Source: Cycas panzhihuaensis (lineage: Eukaryota > Cycadophyta). Taken from it: a stretch of 64,000 bases of DNA. The DNA is taken from contig CM041465.1 of NCBI GenBank assembly GCA_023213395.1, positions 195,555,741 through 195,619,740 on the forward strand, written 5' to 3'. Position numbers and translations under genes: made by a program. The notes below the pieces were generated by a model that was not told the origin of the DNA, ran no database searches, and saw only the letters and a list, made by a program, of their open reading frames with translations. Positions within the stretch are counted from its first letter, which is position 1. Every line of letters begins with the position of its first letter. Shown here piece by piece: positions 12,500 to 24,560 of the stretch.

Positions 12500-13420
12500 A
12501 TCACAACCACTATTATAAATTTTAGATTTGGGTGTATCCCATTATATGATGGGTTACTAATAATATCTAACTTTCTATTAGTTTGATCTTAATTCCAAAG
12601 AGGAAATCTCATTTGGAAGTGGATCTCAATTGAAAGTCAAAGGTACAAGAGATATTACTTTAAAAGACAAATTAATTAAGGACATATTTTATGTTCCAAG
12701 ACTGTTACCTAATCTTTTATTAATCTATCAAATATACTAAAAAGACTTAGTTGTTGAATTCTAGAAAGATAAATTCATTATCATATAACCTCTTAATAAA
12801 TTCAAAACTATTACTTCAAGACTTACTGATCATAATAATGTTAAAGAGTATTTAAGCAATAAATATACTTCATATTGTAAAAAATATGGAATTAGATTTC
12901 AACATTTTATTGACTACGCTCCTCAATAGAATAATGTTGTATAATATAAGAATTGTACTCTTGTTAAAATGACCAGATATATGATACATACAAAAGGTCT
13001 TAATCTTAATTTATAGGTTAAAGTAATAGCCTGTTTCAACTATTTATTAAACCACTTACTAAGTAAATACTCACATAATATGACACCACAACAAAAATTA
13101 TCTTGTTAAAAACCATTTGTAAAATATCTTAAAGTCTTTGGAAGTATTGCTTGAGGACATATTCCCAAGAAAAAATGAAACTAACTTAATTCTAAAAGCA
13201 CTAAATTTATCTTTATTGGATATAATAAAGAAAGTAAAGCTTATAGATTATTATATCATATCACACATAAACTCTTAAAGTTATGTGATATTATTTTTGA
13301 TGAAGAAGTCTCTTCATCAAAAGTAAATCTTATAAAACTTCTATTTGAGAACTTATTAACTAATACTTATCTAAAAGATCCTTCAGATATACAAGTAGAC
13401 AGTGAAGCAATTGATAGCTT
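12500..13420 (+). pseudogene. Copia A2 protease-integrase remnant with internal deletion
   Basis: About 12640-12770 encodes the segment after the protease (KDIFYVPRLLPNLL). Near 12810 the sequence jumps to the second half of the integrase catalytic core (NNVKEYLSNKY, then PQ*NNVV*YKNCTLVKMTRYM). The pre-integrase zinc finger and first half of the core, about 500 bases in copia A1, are missing. The C-terminal part at about 13130-13300 (KVFGSIA, FIGYNKESKAYRL) is readable. Confidence 0.65.
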
Positions 13421-13699
13421 ATCTTCATAAGTCCAAAATTGAATTTTAAGTAATTTAGTATGTCCAATCCATCTAATCAACCATCTACTTCTAATCAATC
13501 AAATTCTTCTAATCAACCTTGTACTTCTAATTCTTCAAGAAATAAACAGCTAGTTTGGGCTTAAAGAACCTTTTCGGTTGCTAGTGATCCATTGGATACT
13601 AGAAGAGCTATATCACAAAATCTACAAGTTAATTTTATATTAATAGATAAAATAATAGTTAGTAATGACCTTAAAACTTATAAAGAAGCGTATCATAAT

Positions 13700-14380
13700 T
13701 CTATATGGCAACAAGCCATGTAAGTTGAATATGATGCTCTTCAGAAAAAATTAACTTGGAAATGAGTAACATTACCTCCCAGGAAGAATTTGGTAAACTA
13801 CAAATGGGTTTACTGAACAAAGTATAATTCAAAAGGAGTAATCGAGAAACATAAGACTTATTTGGTAGCTAAAGGTTTTTCTCAAGTTGATAGTATTGAT
13901 TACACTAAAACCTTTGCTCTTGTTGCTAAAATAAACACAATCAAAACTATCATTACTCTTGTAACCAAGTTTAGCTAGTAAATATATCAAATAGATCTAA
14001 AAAGTATATTTTTAAATGGTGATCTTAGAGAAGAAACATACATGTCTCAACCACCTAGTTTTATATATAATCCTAATCTCATTTGCAAACTTATAAAATT
14101 ATTATATGGTCTTAAACAAGCCCTTAGGGCTTGGTGTACTAAGATTGATAATTATCTTCTTCAAAATAGATACACTAAATGTATTAGTGATTATAACCTC
14201 TATTTCAAACAAGAAAATAATAATATTACCAATTTAATCCTTTATGTTGATGATATTATAATAACTAGATCGTTACTTTCTCACATTCATCACCTAAAAT
14301 CAATTTTGATAAGTATATTTGAAATGACAGACTTAGGACTTTTATATTATTTTTTAGACCTACAAATCTATTAATCAAAA
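13700..14380 (+). pseudogene. Copia A2 reverse transcriptase remnant
   Basis: The RVT_2 domain runs from about 13730 to 14370. The longest open piece is 14042-14374 (110 residues), containing the LLYGLKQALRAW block and an intact YVDD catalytic box within ILYVDDIIIT. The upstream part (IDLKSIFLNGDLREE) is readable but broken by stops. It matches the copia A1 reverse transcriptase block for block. Confidence 0.85.
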
Positions 14381-15190
14381 TAAAAAATAATTATTTCTCA
14401 ATCTAAATAGATTATTGATTTAATAAAAAGATTTAATATAGAAAATACAAAGTTATCCCCTACTCCTCTATAATTAGGTGTGAAATTAACAACTAGTTGC
14501 CAATCTCCATATTGTGATTCTACTTTATATTATCAATTAATAGGTAGTCTTATTTACTTAACCCATACTCACCTAGATATATCTTATGTTGTTGCCTTGT
14601 GTTTTAGCTATATGCAAAAACCCCGTGAATTTCATTGGAAAGCAACAAAATGAATTCTAAGATATCTTCAAAGTATAATTTATCATGGTCTAACCTATAA
14701 CTTTTGTAATACTAACCTTAAGTTAACATGTTATATGGATTTAGACTGTGCAAGAGACTCTAATGATCGAAAATCTATAATTGATTATGTCTTCTTTCTT
14801 GATTCTTTATTGATTACTTAGTCTAGTAAGAAGATGTAATTATTAGCATTATCTACAATGGAAGTCAAATATTGAGCATTGGTATAGGCTAGTAAAGAAT
14901 CACTCTCGATTAAATCTTTATTAAGTGAGTTTGGTTTATTTCCTAACTCTTCCATTCAAATTAATATTGACAATCAAGGTGCAATATCTATAGCTACTAA
15001 TCATGTTGCACATTCTAGAACTAAGCATAGAGAATTACATCGACATTTTATTCATAATCTTATAAATGACAATACTATTAATCTATTTTATTATTTTATA
15101 AATTTACAGATTATCGACATCTTAATCAAGCCAATGATTGAAATCAAGTTCGTAAAGTTACGAGAATTGTTAAAGATTAATGAATTCTTC
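14380..15190 (+). pseudogene. Copia A2 RNase H remnant
   Basis: After the reverse transcriptase come YRQLIGS-type and DLDCARDS-type segments, then the copia RNase H end near 14990-15080 (INIDNQGAISIATNHVAHSRTKH followed by HRHFI). Frameshifts and stops are common. The order and spacing match copia A1. Confidence 0.75.
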
Positions 15191-15261
15191 ATCAAAGGGG
15201 GGTTATCATGTTAAAGCCTTCATCATCTTCTTCTTTCTCTCTATCTTTTATTAAAGAGGGA

Positions 15262-15654
15262 TGTTAGAAATATTTACCTAATATTAACTTATGTGTAATG
15301 TAATTAATATTAAAGTCAACATTGTATTATAAAACGTTCGGTGAAATGGACATACTATCTATTTCAATGAACTCCTACCTTCTTTATTCTGGAATCTTTC
15401 AAGCATGTCAACTTGGGAGGTTATCATGGTTACGTAGGATAAACTAGTTGAATTTACAGAGAGAGGATGATATCCTCAGCCATCTCCTTTGTGTTCTATT
15501 TTTTATTATAATAAAACTATACTATTTCGAGGTGGTTTTTCTTTACATAAATGGGTTTTCCACCTGCCAAATATTGTGTGAAATCTATAATTGTGTATTG
15601 TTAGTAATTTGAAGATTATACATATAAATTCTTAATATAACCCTCTCTCCAACA
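15262..15654 (+). mobile_element. 3' LTR of copia A2
   Basis: It starts TGTTAGAAATATT right after a purine-rich tract (TTAAAGAGGGA, 15251-15261), the expected polypurine tract. It ends ...CCAACA at 15654. Its first ~70 bases and the block around GGGTTTTCCACCTG correspond to the LTR of copia A1, which begins TGTTAGATTATAT in its own orientation. This supports both the family link and the boundary. The right end is less certain than the left. Confidence 0.65.
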
Positions 15655-18090
15655 AATTATTTTCTATGCAAAATAAATATCAACCTTCTTGGATTTTGTG
15701 CTACAAATGTTAAAACCATAGCTTGTATTATAATCATGTACCTCACAAATGTGACACCATTTCTCAAGTGTGGTGTATATTTTTTTCAAGTTATTGTAGG
15801 CATTCTATGAAGTGATTAAGGTATAATTGTGTGATACTTTTCATGAAATGCTTCTAATTCTACCTATTCAACTTGGAATTCTACTTCTACTTGTTCAACT
15901 TGGAATGGAAAAATGTCTTATTCACAAGATAATTTATTAAGCGATAACTTGGATTTTAATTTTTTTCACAACTTCTTCATTGTCAAAAGCCTCTTCATAA
16001 CACCTCTATATTTCAAATGTTAAGACCAATATTTTGATCTACTCTTAACTGTCTAAGGAGTGCTATCTTAACTACCCTTAGTATTTGTGTAAATAATCCC
16101 TTAACCAAATATTCTTACATACACATGCCTAAAATTTTCCTGTTTAGCCCCATATATAATGCTAGTACTCTTAATCTACCATTAGAATATAAAATTCTCT
16201 TTATTTCTTTCCAAGTTAATGCATCTTTGATTAGATATTTAGACCAAGACTTTTTGAAAAGTGCTTTAGAAGGAATTACATTTTTTAATTCAATGTATGC
16301 TTGAGGACCTTCAATTGCCTTTTTTCATATTGTATTTTAAAGTATTCTTCCAACTTTACAAATATGTTGTATTTATTCACTATCAGGGGTCGAGAGAATA
16401 GTGCCATAATGTTATGACATGACCTTTCTTGGTCCTAACATTTTGTAGCCAACCATTTTTTTCATGTTTCTCCTTCTATTATTTTTGACTTCTTGCCTAT
16501 GCCATTTTATCTTATTAGAAATGCCCCTCTTGTGGCTTTGGAAGCTCACCCTGATGCTTGGGTTAAGTTAGAATCCGTGATGATTATGGTAATTAAGGTT
16601 CTTATTCATTGTATGCTACACAATTCTCCATGTTATATAACTAAAGTATCTTCAAACTTGCATTCCCATTTTCTTGTTTGATGGTTTGTAGGCAACATAA
16701 CTAATGCTATCTATTAAGCCATTCTCTAATAATCATGAGAGGTAGGCATGATTGAACATACATTGGCTATGCTAGGGATGCTCTTACAAGAGATTTATCT
16801 TCAATGGATTATTTATATTGGTATGCTCCATCCTTGGTATGCTTGTTTACCAATCCATAGTCTCTAAAATGCATATTGCATGCATTGGTCAAAATAAACA
16901 AGAATTACATATTAGAGCATACACGATTCCAAGCAAAAATATGATTGCATTAATATTCTGAATGTCTTATATGCACATCTAGTTGCATGTAGAAAACACT
17001 ACATAAAATGAAAGCCTTGGCTTTGATACTATAGAGTATTATATAAGAACAAGCAACACAATTCTCATGCTAGATAATATTAAGTACTCAACTCTTACAT
17101 TGAATCTAATGTGAGACTCATAATCTATCCATGCATGAGTTGCACACCATCAATTGATGTGATCCTTGGTTTACAAGGTTAGAATTTGATGGTTAAATGC
17201 ACACTATAAGAACTTTTCCATCTCCTGCTTATAATTTAGAAAATTAACTATCATTAATGAAAGAGTAATTAATGTCCAATATGTAGAAATGATATATAGG
17301 CCTAACAAGAAATCATCATATTTTATCATGGGCTATATGACTTTAAGATAGGGAATTAGACTAGTGAGATACATGCAGAAGGCATTTATTGGGATTTATA
17401 AAGTCTAAATACTTGAAGAGTCGAACTTGGTGAATTCTCATTAAATCATCATTTGCATTTAATAACTTGGACATTTATAAATAACAATCCTATGAGTTAA
17501 AATCTATGTTAAAAATGTTGCAAGTTGAACCTTGTGGATATATGATTATGGATTCTAAAGTTATAAAACTTTGTTATAATATTTTGGTTTCTAAATTATT
17601 TATTGACTTCCAAGCTCCTAGCGCATATAAAGGTTCTTTATCTATATATTTTTGTTATTGAGAAATTTATGACTTATTGAATCATGTGATAAGGATCATC
17701 TTTGACCAATAATCATTAACATTGGCTTATGCTTTACTTCACCTAAGCTTCCATTTTGCTTACCACTATTGCACCAAAATTTTGCACCTATGACCCATTT
17801 AGTATTTAATTTACTTGGTGTAGTAAGAAAAAATATGAAGATATTAGAAGTTAATGTAATTCTTACATTCATTAATCTTTTTAACAAATATGATAGAAGG
17901 ATAAATGAGAAATTTGAGACCATCCTTAATGCACTATTGACCACAATAGAAAAGAGAGTCAGAATTAATAAGTACATGCTTACAATGCCTACCATTATTA
18001 AAATCATACTAATCACCTCCAATATGGTTAATTAACATGTAGTAAAATCATTTAAAGATTTTTTTATTTTTAAAGTTAGAGAAGTATGCA
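15655..18090. other. AT-rich sequence, no gene recognised
   Basis: No domain is recognisable in any frame. A minus-strand primer-site-like motif (reverse complement of gctttgatacta) lies at 17020-17031, followed on its right by sequence that could be an old LTR. Frames at 16493-16681 and 17696-18035 are short and lack known motifs. Confidence 0.4.
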
Positions 18091-18358
18091 TGTTATGTTC
18101 CAAAAAAGTAAAGAAATTAGAATATTTAATATTTTAATTAAGAAGTTAGTATTTTGGAGGGAAAACTTAAAAAGTCAATATTTTGGAGGTAAAATGTAGG
18201 GTTGGACTAGATGACTATAAATATCCATCTTGTGTTTAAGGATGATCATCTTAACTTTTGGTTTGTACTCGTGGTAATTGTCTACATAGTATTCCAAACG
18301 TCTTCTCATGTCGATAAGGGTTGTTATTCTATTAATTTCATTAAAGAGGGTGGCAATA
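18091..18358 (+). mobile_element. 5' LTR of gypsy element G1
   Basis: It begins TGTTATGTTCC and ends two bases before a primer-binding site. A second copy of the family lies at 47996-48217 with the same start (TGTTA), middle (GTATTTTGGAGGGAAAA, TTTGTACTCGT.GTAATTG) and end (GGGTGG..A.AAG). This copy is longer partly because a block containing 'TATTTTGGAGG' is duplicated near 18150-18195. The final CA has become TA. Confidence 0.7.
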
Positions 18359-18360
18359 AG

Positions 18361-18372
18361 TGGTATTAGAGC
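18361..18372 (+). other. Primer-binding site of gypsy G1
   Basis: TGGTATTAGAGC differs from the canonical initiator tRNA-Met primer site at one base. It lies two bases after the LTR end, the expected spacing. Confidence 0.65.
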
Positions 18373-19038
18373 ATGGTATTGGCTAACTATGGTTCTATCA
18401 CATAGTTTCCATTTCAAAGTTGTAAATGATCAAATTTAGGAAAAATAACCATAGATTTGAGACAACTAAACCTATGTTGTAAATTTTGAGTAGTTATATT
18501 ACAAAATTTAGTGCACACTTATGAAATTTATAAGGGTTGTGATCTCAACTTACTATGTATTGCTACTTATAGGGCTAAAATTTTGCTATTACAACTTTAG
18601 ATGACTACAATAAGGGTCACAAGCATTTAATTTACTTTGATTATTTTTTGAATATGTATATCTTGAAATATATCTTCTATTAAAATTGTTTTAAATTAAA
18701 TTTGGTATCATAATTAAAAATTATTAATAATTTAATATTAAGAATTGTTGTTATTTCCAAAATCCCTAATATTCAATCAACTTCAAAAAGTCATTACATA
18801 AGCTATAGGTTTTCAAATCACCTCAACTAGATTTATTAGAAGCATTTTTTTATCATGTTTCTATTAAGAGTTCTATTGGTTATCATACAAGTTAATTTAA
18901 TATTGGTGGCTGAAGTCTAAATTTTTAAATAAATAAATACATTTGAATTAAGGCTAACACTTTGTTCAAAGTTAGTGAAACCCACAATAGTCAAATATCA
19001 AAAGAGAAGTAAGACGATGCACCACACATGAACTGAAT

Positions 19039-20060
19039 ATGGGATCAAAACTATATTGGGAGCACATTGACAAAATAAAAGCCATGGGTGAAGAAATGAA
19101 AAGCATGGGTGAAAAAATAAAGAACTTGAATGTTAAGATTAAGAGGGTCATGGAAGCCTCCAAAGACCCAAATTATGGAAACCAACATAAGGAGAATAAT
19201 AAAGAAAAAAGGGGGTATGATGATGTATGCAAGAATGATGAACACAAGGAGCTAAAGCATAGAAGAACTAATCAAGAAAGAATCTAATAAGAAATAGTAG
19301 ACATGGAGGTCTATCTAGAACTATTCAATCTTGATAAAATTAAGGATGTCTCGAGTTGGTTAGCAAAAATAGAATGTTTTTTTTACTGTCCACCTAGAGT
19401 CAAACTCATAGAAAATTATGTTTGCATTGATATATTTGAGTCATAATGCACTCCGTTGGTTTTAGTAGCGGCAACATGATTATGAAAATATAATACATTT
19501 CTATTGGGATTTCTCCGCCAAGTCGATGTGAAGATATATGGGATTAGAACTTTTATGTCAAACTACATAAGATTCAATAAACAAAAATGATATAACAATA
19601 CATATAAGAGCTCCAAAGTTTACTAAATAAAATTATTAAAAAAATAGAGAAGTAGCATCTAATAGAGTCTTATATCGAGGGTTTGAAAGAAAACATATAC
19701 TATTGATTAAAAGTAATGGTGATCCTCTATCTTAGATAGGCCATGGTGTAAGTTCAAAATGTAGAGGTAAAATTTCGTACCTAGTATTGAGTAGCCCATG
19801 GAAGAAAGGGAGAAGGAAGATTCTTCGTCAATTAGAAGAACTCTATCAAGATTCCAAGAACAAACAAAAAACCCTCAACTCTAGAAAAGCACTTAGAAGA
19901 CAAATCAACTAGACAACACAGTGAAAGTAGAGCATCTAAAAAAAGGACATGTTTTACATGTAAAGCCAAATAGAACAAGGATCAAAAGTGCCCTTAAAAG
20001 AAAATATACATGTTAAAGAATGGTCAAGCAATAAAAAAGAGGAAGCCAATGATCCAAACC
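19039..20060 (+). pseudogene. Gypsy G1 gag
   Basis: An open stretch of 82 codons (19039-19287) begins with a charged, heptad-like region with the motif KxMGE.MKSMGEKIK repeated, likely a coiled coil. Capsid-like sequence follows in broken frames (VSSWLAKIECFF, then HDYEN...YWDFSAK). A knuckle remnant lies near 19945-20000 (RTCFTCKAK...KCP). Gag forms the particle that packages element RNA. Confidence 0.7.
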
Positions 20061-20179
20061 CATAAGGTTATCAGTCTAAGAAGGAATTAGACCTTGAGGA
20101 AGCTGTTGATACTAAAGGAATTGAAATTTTATCAAAAGTTACAAATAGAATTATCACATTATTGTAAACAATACAACTC

Positions 20180-20470
20180 AAAAGAATGATCAAGAACAAG
20201 CCGATCATAGTGTTAGTGGATGATAGAAAAGCATATAACTTTATTAGTAGATAAATAGCTAAACTAATAGAATTATGAGTTGCATATATAAATAATTTCA
20301 AGTGGCTATCACGGAAAGAAAGACTATGCCTTATAAAGGAGTTTGCCTTAGGGTCCCATTAGCAATTAAAGAGTAATCATTACAATATACAATGTTTGAA
20401 ATGCATCTCAAGGGAATTGATGTGGTGTTATGGGTACAATAGTTGATAATAAGGACATATCTAATGAATT
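20180..20470 (+). pseudogene. Gypsy G1 retropepsin remnant
   Basis: The sequence VLVDDRKAYNFIS occupies the place of the usual retropepsin box (V.DSGASHNFIS in this kind of element), about 190 bases after the zinc knuckle. The Ser-Gly of the active triplet is lost. Downstream MPYKGVCLRVPLAIKE and a region resembling GIDVVLG (reads GIDVVLW) complete the domain. Non-functional. Confidence 0.6.
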
Positions 20471-20559
20471 ATTTATGGTATTTATCCATAATAGAAGAAA
20501 GTATGAGTTGTAGGCCTCTCCCATGCCTCCCAACCAAATTGTATCTTCAAATTGGATGG

Positions 20560-20708
20560 AGAAGATTTTGAGAAAAGGAGCCCTAGGTTATGTCATTGGT
20601 TATCCAATATCAATGCTCATAGAAGTAAAAACATAAGTCCACCTAAATGTGCAAGTCATCCTACAAGGACACTTAAAGGGTTTTTGAAGCCCTACATGCA
20701 TTTGCATT
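20560..20708 (+). pseudogene. Gypsy G1 reverse transcriptase, N-terminal piece
   Basis: Codons before the insertion point encode a typical N-terminal gypsy RT lead-in ending in KPYMHLH. The piece stops exactly at the left LTR of copia A1 (20709). The rest of the enzyme resumes at 28412. The final five bases, gcatt, are the left copy of the target-site duplication. Confidence 0.7.
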
Positions 20709-21156
20709 TGATGGAATAGGCACATATACAACATCACAGGATCACATAATTAAAAACATCACAGGAAACATTTGACATTGCACATGCACACAGGTTTGAC
20801 AGGTGGAAAACCCCTTCTGGGGAAGAAAAACCACCTCCTAAATATTCTAGTTTTATTAATAAAAAATACTGAACAAAAACCATGTAATAAAACCATCTAC
20901 AAACCAAACCAGCCTTTTCTCAAAATTCTCCATAAATTAATCCCCTCCTAGATTCCTAGAACATTCTCCATGAATCTAGGAGATAATTAAATACTAAAGA
21001 GGTTCGTTGAAATGCAGTTTCGCAATTTCAACGACCTTCCACAAATTAAATGAATAAACCTAAGTTAAAAACTTTACAATTACTTAAATTATATTTTAGA
21101 CATGTGACATAAATAATTACATTAAAATACATAAGTTTGTATTATATAATCTAACA
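20709..21156 (-). mobile_element. 3' LTR of copia A1
   Basis: 448 bases, TGATGGAATAGG at the left and ...CTAACA at the right on the plus strand. It aligns over most of its length with 27941-28411. The differences are a 30-base tandem duplication present only in the other LTR and one replaced block after 'accagcctttt' near 20915-20945. Confidence 0.9.
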
Positions 21157-21168
21157 TCCCCTTTAATG
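21157..21168 (-). other. Polypurine tract of copia A1
   Basis: On the minus strand the bases next to the 3' LTR read ATTAAAGGGGA. This is the expected plus-strand-synthesis primer of an LTR element. A similar tract precedes the 3' LTR of copia A2. Confidence 0.7.
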
Positions 21169-21224
21169 TAAACTTTTATACTGGAGAGAAAAGAAGATCT
21201 TCATCACGATGATCCCCTTTTGAT

Positions 21225-21780
21225 GGAAACTTCTTTTATCTCTAATAAATCTCTGAGATATAAATACTTCACTTCAATTAGAGACTTTGTAAGTATATCG
21301 GCAATCTGTAAATCTATTGGACAATAGGACAAACAAATAATATTATTAGTAATGAGATTACATATAAAATGTTGATGTAATTCTATATGTTTAGTTCTAG
21401 AATGTGAAACAGGATTAGTAGCAATAGCAATTGCATCTTGATTATCAACTTTAATTTCAATTGAAGAGTTTAGAATAAGACCAATTTCACTGAGTAGAGA
21501 TTTTAGCCAAAGTGCTTCTTTACCAACTCTGACTAATGCTCGATATTCAGCTTCAGTTGTTGATAACGCCAGTGCCTACATTTTTTTGCTTGACCAGGTA
21601 ATATGTGAGGAATCAATAAAAAATACATAACCGGAAGTAGATTTACGATCATTTGAATCACCTGCCCAATTAGAATCAGTATATCTAGTTAATGTTAATG
21701 GTTTATTACAAAAGTTATAAGTTAAACCATGAAACACGGTATTCTTTAGATAACGTAAGATTCGTTTGGCTACTTTCTAG
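21225..21780 (-). pseudogene. Copia A1 RNase H
   Basis: Downstream of the reverse transcriptase the minus strand encodes the copia RNase H: a TEAEYRALV-type stretch at about 21530-21560, then IDNQDAIAIATNPV and SRTKHIELHQHF toward 21390. A stop lies at the start of the block and one in a KKM..ALALSTT region, so it is lightly broken. It cleaves the RNA strand during reverse transcription in active elements. Confidence 0.75.
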
Positions 21781-22574
21781 TGAGATTCATGTGGTTGTTG
21801 CATGTATCTGGAGCATAAAGCAACAGCATAAGAAATGTCAGGGCGAGTGTGTGTAAGATAAATTAGACTACCAATAAGTTGTCTATAGAGAGTTGAATCA
21901 CATAATGGAGTTGAACAATCAGTAGTCAGTTTAACTCCTGATTGTAAAGGATTGGATACAGGTTTAGCATTTTCCATGTTAAACCCCTGAAGTAAATCGA
22001 GAATATACTTAGGTTGGGATAGTGATATATTTGATTGATTTTGATAAATTTGTAAACCTAAAAAGTAATGTAATAGACCTAAATCTGTCATTTCAAATTT
22101 GTTCATTAAGGTTGATTTAAGACGATGAATATTATGGGTTGATGATTCAGTGATAATAATGTCATCAACATAAAGAATTAGAATGGTAAGATTTTCATCT
22201 TTACGTTTAAAATAAAGATTTGGATCACTAATACATCTAGTGTATCCAATGTGGATTAAGTAATCATCGACTTTGGTATACCAAGCTCGAGGAGCTTGTT
22301 TTAAACCATAAATGGATTTTTTAAGTTTACAGACTAAATTAGGATTTTCAATGAAGCGAGGTGGCTGTGACATTTAGATCTCTTCTTTGAGATCACCATT
22401 CAAGAAAGCACTCTTAACATCCATTTGGTGGATTTCCCAACCAAATTTAGCTGCAAGAGCAATGATTGTCTTAATTGTATTCATCTTTGCAACAGGAGCA
22501 AAGGTTTCATTATAGTCAATGCCATCTATTTGGGAAAATCCTTTAGCAACAAGACGAGCTTTATATTTTTCCAC
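21777..22574 (-). pseudogene. Copia A1 reverse transcriptase, one stop between two open pieces
   Basis: Two in-line pieces, 22374-22574 (66 residues: ARLVAKGFSQIDGIDY, FAPVAKMNTIK, QMDVKSAFLNGDLKEEI) and 21777-22373 (198 residues: IYGLKQAPRAWY, ILYVDDIIIT, KFEMTDLGLLHYFLGLQI, YRQLIGSLIYL), are separated by a single TAA. All RVT_2 blocks are present and the YVDD catalytic box is intact. The N-terminal part continues broken toward 22790. One nonsense change is the main visible lesion in this domain. Confidence 0.9.
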
Positions 22575-22789
22575 TGCGCTTGTTGAATTATATTTAGTTC
22601 TATAAACTCATTTACAATCGACTGCATTTTTTTCGGGTGGAAGTGGAATAAGATCCCAGGTAGAATTTTTAATTAAGGCAACAAATTTAGTCTGCATAGC
22701 ATCTTGCCAAACAGGATTGTTGCTGGCTTGTTTAAAAGTTTGGGATCATTGTTTTCCATTATTTTTGCCATTAAAGCAAAATTTACATG

Positions 22790-23390
22790 AAGTTTTTATG
22801 CACACGTGTGCCTAGTATCAGTAGGATTGCCTACATTAGATCCAGCATCAGCAAGCATTTTGGTTGCCCAAACTGGTTGCTTGTGAGTAATTAAATCTGA
22901 GGTTGTAAGTTGATTCGATGTGTTAGCTTGAAGAGAAGGATCTGTATCAACTGGTTCTGATAAAGTCCAATTTTAGACTTAAGTTGATAAAGAATCTATG
23001 ATTTCTGAATCAACTTATTTTTCAGAATCGTCCGCCAAACGAGTGTTGGTTAACAAGTCTTCAACAGGAAATTCTACATAAGTAGATGTTGAAGTAGATC
23101 CTTCTTCATCAAATACTACATCACGCAAAATAGAAATATTATACGTGACTGGATCTAAAAGTCTATAGGCTTTACTCTCTTCGCTGTAGCCAACGAAGAT
23201 GTATTTTTGACTTTTTTTATCTAACTTTTTACGTCTTTCGTGAGGAATATGTCCCCACGTGATACTACCAAAGATTCGTAAGTGTTGAACAGATGGTTTT
23301 CTTCCAGACCATTTTTATTCTGTAGTGATATTTTGTAAACTTTTACTGGGTAAACAGTTTAATAAATAGTTAGAGTAGCTAATTGATTCT
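22790..23390 (-). pseudogene. Copia A1 integrase C-terminus and linker
   Basis: The minus strand reads the integrase end (RIFGSITWGHIPHERRKKLDKKSQKYIFVGYSE, near 23180-23280), then the acidic linker before the reverse transcriptase. Stops are scattered. It links the catalytic core at 23393-23899 to the RT. Confidence 0.65.
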
Positions 23391-23392
23391 GT

Positions 23393-23899
23393 CTATGGTT
23401 TTAGATCGAGATTCTTTGCATGTAACATGCAACAAGTCATTTCAACAAGAGTACGGTTTTTGCATTCAGCAACACTGTTTTGTTGAGGTGTGTATGCAAC
23501 TGAATGTTGGAATTTAATTCCATGTGATTTGTAGAAAGAGGTGAAATTTTTACTTAAATATTCCTTAGCATTATCAGATCGGAATATTTTGATTCTTGAA
23601 TTGGATTGATTTTCCACTAATATTTTATATTCGATGAAAATGTCAAACACTTGACTGCGTGTTTTAAGCATATAAACCCAACATTTTCTTGAATAATCAT
23701 TAATGAATGTAATGAAATAACGAGATCCTGAATATGATGGTATATGAAAAGGTCCACATATCTCAGAGTGGACAAGTTCTAATGGAGCAGTTGCTCGGTA
23801 TTGAGTTTTGTATGGAAATGGATCCATGTGTTGTTTACCTGTCACATAGAGTTCACAAACACCATAAACAGTGTTTAATGGCGGTAAACCATGGACCAT
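23393..23899 (-). pseudogene. Copia A1 integrase catalytic core
   Basis: A 168-residue open piece with the rve core: LVHSEICGPF, FINDYSRKCWVYML, FRSDNAKEYLSKNF, and PQQNSVAECKNRT. The second Asp (RSDN) and the Glu (VAEC) of the D-D-E triad are present. The first, normally Asp in H(T/S)D.CGP, is Glu here, so the enzyme is probably inactive. Integrase inserts the cDNA copy into the host chromosome. Confidence 0.88.
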
Positions 23900-24560
23900 T
23901 TTATGCTTGATTAAATATTACAATTTGCCATAGCTGGTATGGCCAAATCTTGCATGCCAAAGTTTGCTAACAGAGTCAGATTTGGCAATGAAGGCATTAA
24001 ATGATTTTGATTTATTATTTTGAAAACTGGTCATGCTATAGAAACCTGTATTATGATCAACAGGTCCTAAAGCAATACGTTTGAATTTGTGTAATGGATC
24101 TTTAATAACAAATTTATTTTTCTAGAATTCAACAATAAGGTCTTTATGGCAAATTTGATATACTCAGAGGAGGTTTGGTAACAAATCAGGTACGTAAAAA
24201 GCATCCTTGATTGAACCATCCTTCAGAGTAACATCACTAGATCCTTTAACTTTGAGTTGATTACCACTACCGAACGAAATCTCTTCTTCAGAGTTTGTTT
24301 CGGATTAAAAGGTGGTTAAGTTTTTCTGGTGTCCAGTCATATGATGGGACGCACCAGAGTCAAGGATCCATTGTGGTGGTTGGTTGGAAGGAGCAACAAA
24401 CACAAAAGTTGTTGCTACCAAGGAACAATTATGAAATTGACGATTTTGTGATCATGATTGTGAGTTCGATTGGAAATGAGATTGAGAATGGGATTGCAGT
24501 TTATTTTGCAATTCCTTGGAAGCTTTCCATGCTTCTGAAGCTATTCTACTTCTATAGATA
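23900..24560 (-). pseudogene. Copia A1 protease and pre-integrase region
   Basis: The minus strand from about 24380 down to 23900 gives a protease beginning with WILDSGASHHMTG-like sequence at about 24330-24370, a LKGSSDVTLKDGS-type strand, DAFYVPDLLPNLL, and then the GAG-pre-integrase zinc finger (LWHARFGHTSYGKL at about 23930-23960). The aspartic-protease box is recognisable. Stops and a frameshift break it. Confidence 0.65.

Larger units (their letters stand above)
11560..15654 (+). mobile_element. Decayed Ty1/copia retrotransposon (copia A2)
   Basis: Domain order on the plus strand is gag, protease, integrase, reverse transcriptase, RNase H, then a 3' LTR, which is the Ty1/copia order. 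Each domain matches copia A1 (minus strand, 20709-28411) at the protein level, so the two are one family. Stops and frameshifts occur in every domain, and part of the integrase is deleted. No 5' LTR matching the one at 15262 was found upstream, so the left limit given is where recognisable gag begins. Confidence 0.85.

Noticed and set aside
15690-15780. Zinc-knuckle-like Cys/His cluster (CYKC..H....HKC)
   Set aside because: Spacing does not fit a CCHC knuckle and the flanks do not resemble gag, so it was not annotated.
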